Below, piece by piece: positions 6,688 through 12,010 of a DNA stretch of 25,228 nt. The notes under the pieces are model-generated. The model was given only the letters and a program-made list of their open reading frames with translations, made no database searches and was not told the DNA's origin. This stretch comes from a virus. The translations under genes and the position numbers were made by a program. The first letter of the stretch is position 1. Each line of letters starts with the position of its first letter. The stretch is taken from positions 1-25,228 of IMG/VR virus record IMGVR_UViG_3300010041_000001; one strand, given 5' to 3'.

Positions 6688-6990
6688 TTATTTGCTGTTT
6701 TTTTGAATATTTATTTTTGTGATATGTGTTGAATTAAATGATTCAACACATATTGATAATTTCCTTAATACACATGATAAATCACATATTGATAAATCAG
6801 ATATATCAATATCATTATACCCTGATAATACACATTGAATATCATCATCAGGTGTTATATATATATCAGTTATTTGATATGAATTTTCACATATATGATT
6901 TATCCTACATTCATTATCAATTAATGATAACAATGTATATATTGATTTTATCAAATTTCCCTTAATTTTAATGTTTGTTGAATTTTTCAT
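6688..6990 (-). CDS. Unknown AT-rich small protein
   Basis: 100 aa from the ATG at 6990 (MKNSTNIKIKGNLIKSIYTL), 24 nt after the -7 box. It has a low-complexity composition (Ile, Asn, Asp, Ser, Cys) and repeated ISDLSICDLSCVLRKLSICV in the second half. Single-gene unit. No family recognised. Confidence 0.64.
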   Translation of the reverse strand: MKNSTNIKIKGNLIKSIYTLLSLIDNECRINHICENSYQITDIYITPDDDIQCVLSGYNDIDISDLSICDLSCVLRKLSICVESFNSTHITKINIQKNSK

Positions 6991-7014
6991 TTTGTTTGAT
7001 GTTTTAATTGAATA

Positions 7015-7046
7015 CAAATATACAGTCTTTTTTTTTATTGTGCAAA
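7015..7046 (-). promoter_or_regulatory. Promoter of the 100-aa gene
   Basis: TTTG (7046-7043), 20 bp, TATATTTG (7022-7015), preceded by AAATAAA. It overlaps the last codons of the upstream membrane-protein gene. Confidence 0.84.
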
Positions 7047-7229
7047 TTTATTTTGCAATTTTTCACATATTGTTTTTAATAATTTGTTAATCATTTTTGA
7101 TGCAAACGTATTATATAATACATTTAACATATCATTAAATATATATATAAACATTGATGCAAATGCAACAAATATTACAAATAACATTAATCCGTTTGTT
7201 ATATAATCAAAAAATGTAAAATGTGACAT
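7035..7229 (-). CDS. Small membrane protein
   Basis: 64 aa. MSHFTFFDYITNG is followed by a long hydrophobic stretch (LMLFVIFVAFASMFIYIF) and a basic amphipathic C-terminal helix (SKMINKLLKTICEKLQNKF). One transmembrane helix is likely. It begins 23 nt after a TATATTTG box. Function unknown. Confidence 0.66.
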   Translation of the reverse strand: MSHFTFFDYITNGLMLFVIFVAFASMFIYIFNDMLNVLYNTFASKMINKLLKTICEKLQNKFAQ

Positions 7230-7252
7230 ATTGTATTTTTATTTTGTTATTA

Positions 7253-7279
7253 CAAATATACATCAGGAATGCCTACAAA
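7253..7279 (-). promoter_or_regulatory. Promoter of the 64-aa membrane protein gene
   Basis: A perfect -7 box TATATTTG (7260-7253) is present. The only nearby TTTG (7279-7276) is 15 bp away rather than 19-20, so the -33 element is weak or different here. Confidence 0.6.
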
Positions 7280-7306
7280 AAATCATTTATAGATGTCATT
7301 AACATA

Positions 7307-7395
7307 ATTTTAACAAATAATTTATTGATTACATTTTAACAATTCATTAACATTATTTTAACAAATATTATTTGTATATTTGAATTTGTTAAAAT
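7307..7395 (+). promoter_or_regulatory. Four 12-bp ATTTTAACAAAT sites around a plus-strand -7 box
   Basis: ATTTTAACAAAT occurs at 7307-7318 and 7355-7366, a variant ATTTTAACAATT at 7333-7344, and an inverted perfect copy at 7384-7395. A plus-strand TATATTTG (7375-7382) lies between copies 3 and 4. No TTTG is found at the expected -33 position; the TTTAACA of copy 3 is the nearest element. The arrangement looks like operator sites or origin-type iterons controlling rightward transcription. The whole 7230-7471 interval has no convincing gene. Confidence 0.5.
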
Positions 7396-7467
7396 TATAT
7401 AAACATATTAGGTAAATTAAAAATACAGATTAATTATGATATGACCACCGGGTAGACATATTAAACT

Positions 7468-7501
7468 AAAAAAACATGAATATTTGTCTATATTCATGTT
7501 T
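7468..7501 (-). terminator. Intrinsic terminator for leftward transcription
   Basis: A perfect 11-bp stem (7472-7482 with 7491-7501, arm AAACATGAATA) has an 8-base loop. It is followed on the minus strand by seven T (7474-7468). It would end the transcript of the gene at 7666-7953, giving that mRNA a 3' tail of about 190 nt. Confidence 0.82.
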
Positions 7502-7537
7502 AATTATATCAGTTATTTCCTGTATAAATATATTACT

Positions 7538-7559
7538 GCATGTGACTATAAACACATGC
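7538..7559. other. Perfect 7-bp hairpin in the 3' tail region
   Basis: GCATGTG (7538-7544) and CACATGC (7553-7559) pair around an 8-base loop. It lies between the 13-bp repeat array and the terminator, so it is a further structured part of the long 3' tail of the gene at 7666-7953. Confidence 0.55.
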
Positions 7560-7578
7560 CTATGACAATACACCCCAG

Positions 7579-7665
7579 CCCAGTGGGACTACCCAGTGGG
7601 ACTACCCAGTGGGACTACCCAGTGGGACTACCCAGTGGGACTACCCAGTGGGACTACCCAGTGGG
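7579..7665. repeat. Tandem array of a 13-bp repeat, core CCCAGTGGG
   Basis: Seven copies of CCCAGTGGG start at 7579, 7592, 7605, 7618, 7631, 7644 and 7657, exactly 13 bp apart and separated by ACTA. The core is an odd palindrome (CCCA-G-TGGG). In RNA, neighbouring units can also pair TGGG with CCCA around a 4-base loop. On the minus strand the array begins at the base right after the TAA stop of the gene at 7666. It is GC-rich in an AT-rich setting. The plus-strand open frames across it (PSGTTQWDYPVG units) are by-products of the repeat: 13 is not a multiple of 3. A second, degenerate array with the same period lies at 9988-10108. Confidence 0.92.
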
Positions 7666-7953
7666 TTAAAGCACCCTGGTTATTATGATTTCTTTTATCT
7701 TCTCATGAACCGGTTTAGTTATGTGTTCCCCCATATCATACATAGTAGCGGAATACATAGATATCACAGCAGAGTAAGGACCTTCAGATGATAACATATC
7801 TTTAATACACTTTTTAACTTGTCTTTCAAATTGAAAGCCAGCAGTCTCTTTATCCCTTTCATTTAACGCAATAGAGCTGGTTTTATCATTAGCTTGAACT
7901 TGAATTTCAAACATTAATTGATATACTTTTTTTTCTGTTTGTGTCGTTTCCAT
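7666..7953 (-). CDS. Unknown protein followed directly by the repeat array
   Basis: 95 aa from the ATG at 7953 (METTQTEKKVYQLMFEIQVQ), 34 nt after its -7 box. The open frame upstream is leader (ACAACAAAACAAAAAC). The protein is mixed alpha/beta: MFEIQVQAND strand, FQFERQVKKCIKDML helix, AVISMYSATMYD strand, and a C-terminal HEKIKEIIITRVL. Codon use is less AT-biased than in the genes at 6.2-7.2 kb. The stop codon touches the 13-bp repeat array, so the array forms its 3' untranslated region. Function not recognised. Confidence 0.68.
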   Translation of the reverse strand: METTQTEKKVYQLMFEIQVQANDKTSSIALNERDKETAGFQFERQVKKCIKDMLSSEGPYSAVISMYSATMYDMGEHITKPVHEKIKEIIITRVL

Positions 7954-7987
7954 GTTTTCTGTTTTTGTTTTGTTGTTATTGATAAAG

Positions 7988-8019
7988 CAAATATACACCC
8001 CATAAATTGAATAAACAAA
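7988..8019 (-). promoter_or_regulatory. Promoter of the 95-aa gene
   Basis: TTTG (8019-8016), 20 bp, TATATTTG (7995-7988) on the minus strand, preceded by AAAATA. The leader is A/C-rich. The 8020-8112 stretch further upstream holds only AT-rich spacer. Confidence 0.85.
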
Positions 8020-8112
8020 TATTTTATTGATTTTTTTAGATATTTATTTGATTAATGTGTATAATATGATATTATTTTATAAATTATTGATTTATTTAAT
8101 ATTATTTTACAT

Positions 8113-8145
8113 AATAAAACCTACACATATAATGTAGGTTTTATT
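8113..8145 (-). terminator. Intrinsic terminator after the HTH-protein gene
   Basis: A perfect 13-bp stem (AATAAAACCTACA at 8113-8125, complement at 8133-8145) has a 7-base loop. The AAAA/TTTT arms make it usable in both directions. It lies 18 bases after the stop of the gene at 8164. Confidence 0.8.
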
Positions 8146-8163
8146 AATTTTAATTGTTATTAG

Positions 8164-8937
8164 TTATTGTTGTGTTACAACTTCGGCTTCTACGTTTTCC
8201 TGTGCCGGTTCATCAGCAGGCACCTCAATCCGGATAGGGGCAGATGCAGTGGCCGCAGGGGTTGTTGTGACATTAGCAGCAGCCTTGTTTGCCGCTGATT
8301 TCGCTTTCTGTTTTGCCGTACGTTTGTCAATATAGGCATTTTGCCCGATTAACCACTTTTTTGTCCTTTCATCAGTCCAGGACGGGTTAAAATCAGCTGC
8401 TTCCTGTTTGTATGTATAATTCGCAAGGATTGCGTTTATTGACCAAGGCGTTACATTGTACATTTTTGACAGTTCCCCGACAGAGAATTTTTTGACAGTT
8501 CCATCAGGTTGCGCAACCCCGTCGAAATACATAGACCGGATTTTTTGTGCCTCGGCGTAATCAAATTTATTAGGGACATTTTCCTTTTTCACCTCGGGCG
8601 GTGCATTAGGATCAATTTCCTTTGCAGGTTTCCCTGACTTTTTCGCTTCGGTCACAGATTCCTTTGCCTCTGTCACAAGTTTTGAAATATCACCGGCAGG
8701 TTGATCAGTTTCAGATTTTCCATCAATTGTTCCTTCAATAGGTTCAAGTTTTGTTTCAACTATATCGTCAACAATAGTTTCGACATTTTCAACAGGTGTT
8801 TCGTTGGCTTCAACAGTTGCAGGAATTTCCTGTCCGGCTTCGTTTGTTTCAGGCATTGCGGTAGTTGCGATTTGATCGTTCATGGTTTCAGTTTTAACAG
8901 TTTTTGATTTGTTTGATTTTTTAGTTGCGTTTGACAT
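8164..8937 (-). CDS. HTH DNA-binding protein with long acidic and Ala-rich flanks
   Basis: 257 aa from the ATG at 8937 (MSNATKKSNKSKTVKTE), 40 nt after its -7 box. The first ~120 residues are low-complexity, rich in Glu, Thr, Pro and Ala (GQEIPATVEANETPVENVE), and probably disordered. Residues about 125-175 form the only folded-looking part: YAEAQKIRSMYFDG, then FSVGELSKMYNVTPWSINAI and LANYTYK, which fits the helix-turn-helix seen in homing-endonuclease tails and Sigma-like regulators (IR-x-x-Y ... ELA-x-x-Y-x-V ... I-x-x-IL-x-x-x-TYK). The C-terminal ~80 residues are Lys/Ala-rich, then acidic (PADEPAQENVEAEVV). It is the most GC-rich gene of this block. A role as regulator or binder of the nearby repeats is conceivable but unproven. 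Confidence 0.68.
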   Translation of the reverse strand: MSNATKKSNKSKTVKTETMNDQIATTAMPETNEAGQEIPATVEANETPVENVETIVDDIVETKLEPIEGTIDGKSETDQPAGDISKLVTEAKESVTEAKKSGKPAKEIDPNAPPEVKKENVPNKFDYAEAQKIRSMYFDGVAQPDGTVKKFSVGELSKMYNVTPWSINAILANYTYKQEAADFNPSWTDERTKKWLIGQNAYIDKRTAKQKAKSAANKAAANVTTTPAATASAPIRIEVPADEPAQENVEAEVVTQQ

Positions 8938-8977
8938 TTTTGAAGTTTTTAAGTGTTTGTTTGTTTGTTTGATAGTG

Positions 8978-9009
8978 TAAATATACAAAGGGCAATTTAA
9001 GTGGCCAAA
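8978..9009 (-). promoter_or_regulatory. Promoter of the HTH-protein gene
   Basis: TTTG (9009-9006), 20 bp, TATATTTA (8985-8978): same geometry as its neighbours with one change in the last base of the -7 box. The leader carries four CAAA repeats (TCAAACAAACAAACAAACAC). Confidence 0.75.
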
Positions 9010-9041
9010 TATTTCTCATTTATTTTGAGATATATTTTTCT

Positions 9042-9129
9042 TTAATCTGTTTCGGCAAATTTCACCAGTTCGATTGCCGTTGTTATTGACAGATTGGTAA
9101 AATTAAGGCTTTATTCTGAATGCACCAAA
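9042..9129 (-). promoter_or_regulatory. Weak promoter-like site with structured downstream segment
   Basis: TTTG (9129-9126), 20 bp, TAATTTTA (9105-9098) repeats the local promoter layout with one mismatch. Downstream, nested inverted repeats are present: ACAGATT/AATCTGT (9089-9095 with 9044-9050) and CGGCAA/TTGCCG (9053-9058 with 9074-9079). An open frame without a start codon reads SITTAIELVKFAETD before a TAA at 9044-9042 and resembles the start of the 54-aa protein at 5775. This is either a small RNA or the remains of a gene. Confidence 0.35.
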
Positions 9130-9130
9130 T

Positions 9131-9304
9131 TTATTTTATAGATTTTTTGATAATTAAAAAAGCATCATCTATGACCTTTTTAGCTTCTTCGATTGTTTCA
9201 CATGAAACATGCAAAGCTACATATTTACCGAAATTTGCATATATCATGCAACCTTTATAACGGACAGGGATTGCTGTTGATGTAGTTTGTTTGTTGTTAT
9301 TCAT
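9131..9304 (-). CDS. Short unknown protein, start uncertain
   Basis: 57 aa from the ATG at 9304 (MNNNKQTTSTAIPVRYKGCM), stop TAA at 9133-9131. The C-terminal part (IEEAKKVIDDAFLIIKK) looks like a genuine helix. The ATG lies only 4 bases after the -7 box, so translation from it would be leaderless. The codons that follow match the leader of the 95-aa gene (TTTGCTTTAT-AATAACAACAAA). The only later in-frame ATG is at 9247 and would give 38 aa. The frame is probably coding; the start is open. Confidence 0.55.
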   Translation of the reverse strand: MNNNKQTTSTAIPVRYKGCMIYANFGKYVALHVSCETIEEAKKVIDDAFLIIKKSIK

Positions 9305-9308
9305 AAAG

Positions 9309-9340
9309 CAAATATATTAAGGTTTTTTAAATTAAGCAAA
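9309..9340 (-). promoter_or_regulatory. Promoter of the 57-aa gene
   Basis: TTTG (9340-9337), 20 bp, TATATTTG (9316-9309), preceded by AAAATA, on the minus strand. Confidence 0.82.
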
Positions 9341-9347
9341 TATTTTA

Positions 9348-9599
9348 TTACTTATTTTCAAATATTTTTTGTGACAGGTGATATAACACATTAGTAACAA
9401 AACTAATAGGATAATCAACAAAAGGAACTTTGCACAATTCACCTTCTAGTGTGAAATGCAAATATAACTTGTTTTCATCATCTAATTCAAGTGCAAAAGG
9501 CTGTTCACCGTCAAGGTTAATAAACAGTTTTAAGAACTCATCCTCATTTTGTTGAGCCTTTATGTTTATATCATTTACAAGGTTTTTTATCACCTGCAT
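9348..9599 (-). CDS. Small unknown acidic protein
   Basis: 83 aa from the ATG at 9599 (MQVIKNLVNDINIKAQQNED), 34 nt after its -7 box as for the sister genes. An earlier ATG at 9629 lies only 4 bases from the box and its codons match the A/C-rich leader type. The protein has an N-terminal helix, a beta part (PFALELDDENKLYLHFTLEG) and a hydrophobic C-terminal helix (VTNVLYHLSQKIF). No family recognised. Confidence 0.66.
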   Translation of the reverse strand: MQVIKNLVNDINIKAQQNEDEFLKLFINLDGEQPFALELDDENKLYLHFTLEGELCKVPFVDYPISFVTNVLYHLSQKIFENK

Positions 9600-9633
9600 C
9601 AATTTGTCCTTATTTGTTTGTTGTTTCATACAG

Positions 9634-9665
9634 CAAATATACACCCTATATCACTATCAAACAAA
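9634..9665 (-). promoter_or_regulatory. Promoter of the 83-aa gene
   Basis: TTTG (9665-9662), 20 bp, TATATTTG (9641-9634), preceded by AAATAAA on the minus strand. It is the first of the run of near-identical leftward promoters. The stretch 9666-9780 upstream holds no convincing gene. Confidence 0.84.
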
Positions 9666-9786
9666 TTTATTTTCAGTTTTTTCAGATATTTATTTCTGCA
9701 ATATTGATCACATGACCGGCATAGACAGAAGGACTTAAAATAACAAAAAAACTGACAGTACCAAATTTATTTATCCGTTTAACAAT

Positions 9787-9810
9787 AATTTAACAAATAT
9801 TGTTGTATAT
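9787..9810 (+). promoter_or_regulatory. Plus-strand promoter-like region sharing the 7.36-kb motif
   Basis: AATTTAACAAATATT, then GTTGTATATTAC, closely matches the plus-strand region at 7355-7382 (ATTTTAACAAATATT, then ATTTGTATATTTG). The -7-like box here is TATATTAC, two mismatches from TAnnTTTG. It would drive rightward transcription through the second repeat array to the terminator at 10130-10158. Confidence 0.4.
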
Positions 9811-9987
9811 TACATATTATAACAATGCAACTACAACAACTCATATCACCAAATATTTCTGAAAATTTATCAGATATTTATTTTCCTGATATAACTAATC
9901 ATATTAGAAAAAAATGTCATATTATAGGATCCGATGATATGACACAGGTTGGCAAAACTCTGCTTGGGACAAAGCTGCCAGCCCCCA

Positions 9988-10108
9988 CCCAGTGGGACCA
10001 TCCAGTGGGTACACCCAGTGGGACAGAGGCTGATGACGCTAGACAGGTACCATCGTCATTCAAGCCTCTACCTGTTGGTGGGGCCACCCAGTGGGTCTAA
10101 CCAGTGGG
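9988..10108. repeat. Second, degenerate array of the 13-bp CCCAGTGGG repeat
   Basis: Units start at 9988, 10001 (TCCAGTGGG), 10014, then 10087 and 10100 (ACCAGTGGG). The 13-bp period is kept in both parts although the 4-base spacers vary (ACCA, TACA, TCTA). The orientation equals that of the first array. The 64-bp gap between the two parts is the inverted-repeat stem described for the candidate RNA. Confidence 0.88.
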
Positions 10109-10129
10109 TACACAAGATACGAACGATTT

Positions 10130-10158
10130 AAACGGGGCAAATTTGCCCCGTTTTTTTT
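10130..10158 (+). terminator. Strong intrinsic terminator, plus strand
   Basis: A 24-bp perfect palindrome (10130-10153, arms AAACGGGGCAAA/TTTGCCCCGTTT) runs into eight T (10151-10158) on the plus strand only. It shows that something is transcribed rightward across 9.8-10.1 kb. The downstream stretch 10159-10247 before the terL stop holds a small imperfect hairpin (CCAACGGC/GCCATTGG, 10219-10237) and no gene. Confidence 0.9.
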
Positions 10159-10247
10159 GCCATATCAATATATCAAAACAATATTAAGTTTGAATGTACC
10201 CCGGTGGAAACGATTGCCAACGGCAACTTGCCATTGGTTGTGGATTG

Positions 10248-11432
10248 TCAATTGTCGGATGGATTCCGGGAAAATGAATGTGAGTACTCTCCGTATCTTG
10301 CAGCGTCCATCAAGTGGTTAAATTGATCTATTGGAACATTTGTAGGTTTGCCTGTATTAGTGTCTATCATCCATTTATATCTAATTCTTTCAGCATGAAT
10401 ATTAACAGATGATGCTGTATAGAACACTTTCTTCTTTTGTAAATCAAGTATACCTGACTTAAGACTACCTGCACCTTTCCTTGCTGGAAGAACAAGAAGA
10501 TCTAACCTTCTTAATTGGCTTATTTGATCAACATCATGTTCAGCGTATATAGGTTTATCTTCATTAAATCCATGGGCTTCAAATATTTCTTTCTGTTCTT
10601 TCGGAGAAAGGCCTGGTATATAAAACAGCTCGTGAAGAAATACAGATTCAAACTTATGAGCTATTCTTACTCCAGCTGTTGGGTCATTAGTATAACCAAA
10701 GTCCAAACCTCCAAAGAAGTTTTCTTCACTCCAAGGGAAATCCTCATCAGGAATTCTTACCATGTGGGGGTATATCAAACCAGTAATATTACCTGTTTTA
10801 CCCCTAGCGTAAACTGCAAATAGTTGTGGGTCTTTTATGCCTTCAATCTTTGCATGTTCAAGTTCTGAAAGGAAAGTATTATGTCTGTGATCAGATATTA
10901 TCAACTCAACAGTAGCTGTAAGATCGTTAGTAGATGGATTAGTTCCTATCAAATTTTCATGTGCCCAGAAAGGAGCAGTTGGGTTGTAATCAAGGAATAC
11001 TTGCACATGAGTTCTTATTGCAAGTTGCCAGAATATTAACCAAGATATGCCTTGCGCTTCATTTACAAATAAGTAATCTCTTTTACCAGACTTTGCAGAC
11101 TGTTCATCTAAGTTTGAAACAAACTCCATTATAGATTTGTTCTTGAATACTATTGTCTTAGTGGATTTGTTCCAAGATTCTATATACTGTTGCAAAGCTT
11201 GGCTATTTGTAAAGATTGTTTCTGCATCACGGTAAGCTCCTTTACGAAGGTTTGGAATAGATTCACCTGTAACTGTTACAACAGTCCCTGGTCTCTCTAT
11301 GCATTTATAGTATAATACTTGTATTATACTATATGTCTTTGACGAAGATGTTCCACCTTGATTAATAACAACACCAGCTTTACTATGATAGTTTTTAGTA
11401 AAGACTGGTGTATACTTAAATAGTACAGACAT
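10248..11432 (-). CDS. terL: Terminase large subunit
   Basis: 394 aa, PBSX/SPP1-type terminase. ATPase domain: Walker A-like QGGTSSSKTYS (about 25-35), Walker B YLFVNEAQGIS (about 120-130), and a coupling motif near FLDYNPTAPFW (147-156). Nuclease domain (RNase H-like): GGLDFGYTNDPTAG (241-254, Asp244), IYAEHD (295-300), MDAARYG (375-381, Asp376). The protein packages DNA into the procapsid by ATP hydrolysis and makes the headful or cos cut. The length is near the lower end of the family but all motifs are there. It lies two bases after the small subunit. No portal gene follows downstream; that space holds the repeat/early region. Confidence 0.93.
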   Translation of the reverse strand: MSVLFKYTPVFTKNYHSKAGVVINQGGTSSSKTYSIIQVLYYKCIERPGTVVTVTGESIPNLRKGAYRDAETIFTNSQALQQYIESWNKSTKTIVFKNKSIMEFVSNLDEQSAKSGKRDYLFVNEAQGISWLIFWQLAIRTHVQVFLDYNPTAPFWAHENLIGTNPSTNDLTATVELIISDHRHNTFLSELEHAKIEGIKDPQLFAVYARGKTGNITGLIYPHMVRIPDEDFPWSEENFFGGLDFGYTNDPTAGVRIAHKFESVFLHELFYIPGLSPKEQKEIFEAHGFNEDKPIYAEHDVDQISQLRRLDLLVLPARKGAGSLKSGILDLQKKKVFYTASSVNIHAERIRYKWMIDTNTGKPTNVPIDQFNHLMDAARYGEYSHSFSRNPSDN

Positions 11433-11434
11433 AA

Positions 11435-11926
11435 TTAACCTATTTGAGATTCGTCACTTGAAAGTGGAGGTATACCATCTTCACCCTCTTTACCATTTGC
11501 TTCAAGTTGAGGAACCTCAGGTAACCCTGTATGGTTAACATTCTTATTATCTGCCCAACCGAGATTCTTCAAAGCAAATATTGAACCATTAGGATACTTT
11601 CCTGAAAGGTTTTTTTCATATTTCCCTTCAACCCTTAATTTGGCCATTTCGATTATTTCCTTGAAGTCTTCTCTATGTTGATAGTTTAATAATGCTTGTC
11701 TTGTAGAGAAACCAAGGTATAAAGCTAATCCTGTAACAGTTGGAGGTTCAGGTTCCCTGTCATAAACAAGTATAGTATTGTCTCCTCTTTCTTCTTCATG
11801 CCATTCACCTTTGATGTAAACGAAGTACTCATCTATCTTATTTTGAAGTTCTTCAGGTGTTTTGTAATCGTTTATCCTTATTGGCCTGAAGTCTGTAAAC
11901 AGTTCACCTTTTATTTGCTTTTCCAT
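11435..11926 (-). CDS. terS: Terminase small subunit
   Basis: 163 aa from the ATG at 11926 (MEKQIKGELFTDF). An ATG six codons earlier (11944) lies inside the -7 box and is disfavoured. The sequence fits the phage DNA-packaging small-subunit type: a helical start (ELQNKIDEYFVYIKGEW), PPTVTGLALYLGFSTRQALL (HTH for DNA recognition), DFKEIIEMAKLRVEGKYEKN, and SIFALKNLGWADN, the usual closing motif. It recognises the packaging site and loads TerL. It has its own promoter. Confidence 0.88.
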   Translation of the reverse strand: MEKQIKGELFTDFRPIRINDYKTPEELQNKIDEYFVYIKGEWHEEERGDNTILVYDREPEPPTVTGLALYLGFSTRQALLNYQHREDFKEIIEMAKLRVEGKYEKNLSGKYPNGSIFALKNLGWADNKNVNHTGLPEVPQLEANGKEGEDGIPPLSSDESQIG

Positions 11927-11941
11927 ATAGGAAGTTTGATA

Positions 11942-11974
11942 CAAAATTACAAAATAATTGCTATATGAACCAAA
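11942..11974 (-). promoter_or_regulatory. Promoter of the terminase genes
   Basis: TTTG (11974-11971), 21 bp, TAATTTTG (11949-11942) on the minus strand, a match to TAnnTTTG with slightly long spacing. The start codon of terS is 15 bases downstream. Confidence 0.6.
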
Positions 11975-12010
11975 TAATTTTTATGGAACGAGTTTGCGTC
12001 GTATGAGATG

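Larger units (their letters stand above)
9981..10158 (+). ncRNA. Candidate structured RNA containing the second 13-bp repeat array
   Basis: On the plus strand GCCCC(C)ACC (9981-9989) can pair with GGTGGGGC (10077-10084). This encloses a long stem AGAGGCT-GATGACG (10025-10038) with CGTCAT-TCA-AGCCTCT (10054-10069). An alternative small pair ACAGGTA/TACCTGT overlaps it. CCCAGTGGG units sit in the outer parts, and the transcript would end at a strong terminator. A promoter-like region lies near 9800, so the RNA could be about 350 nt. The plus-strand frame from 9825 (MQLQQLISPNISENL...) runs into the repeats and is less convincing than an RNA. Homology to a known RNA family was not recognised. 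Confidence 0.5.

Noticed and set aside
7579-7665. CRISPR array
   Set aside because: The unit is 13 bp with constant 4-base spacers; there are no 25-40 bp unique spacers, no repeat of CRISPR length and no cas genes.
7484-7791. Plus-strand open frames with PSGTTQWDYPVG repeats across the first array
   Set aside because: The 13-bp unit shifts frame each time and yields the same residues in any phase every 39 bases, so the frames are a by-product of the repeat; one even starts inside a terminator hairpin.
9825-10131. Plus-strand protein genes over the second repeat array
   Set aside because: The first ~45 residues are weakly protein-like, but the rest is translated repeat and inverted-repeat sequence. 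A structured RNA explains the locus better; the question is kept open in the ncRNA entry.
10219-10237. Terminator for terL from the CCAACGGC/GCCATTGG hairpin
   Set aside because: The stem has a mismatch and no T run follows on the minus strand, so it is noted only as a weak hairpin.
10515-10823. Plus-strand open frame of 102 codons inside terL
   Set aside because: It is the antisense shadow of a strongly conserved gene and has neither promoter nor plausible protein composition.
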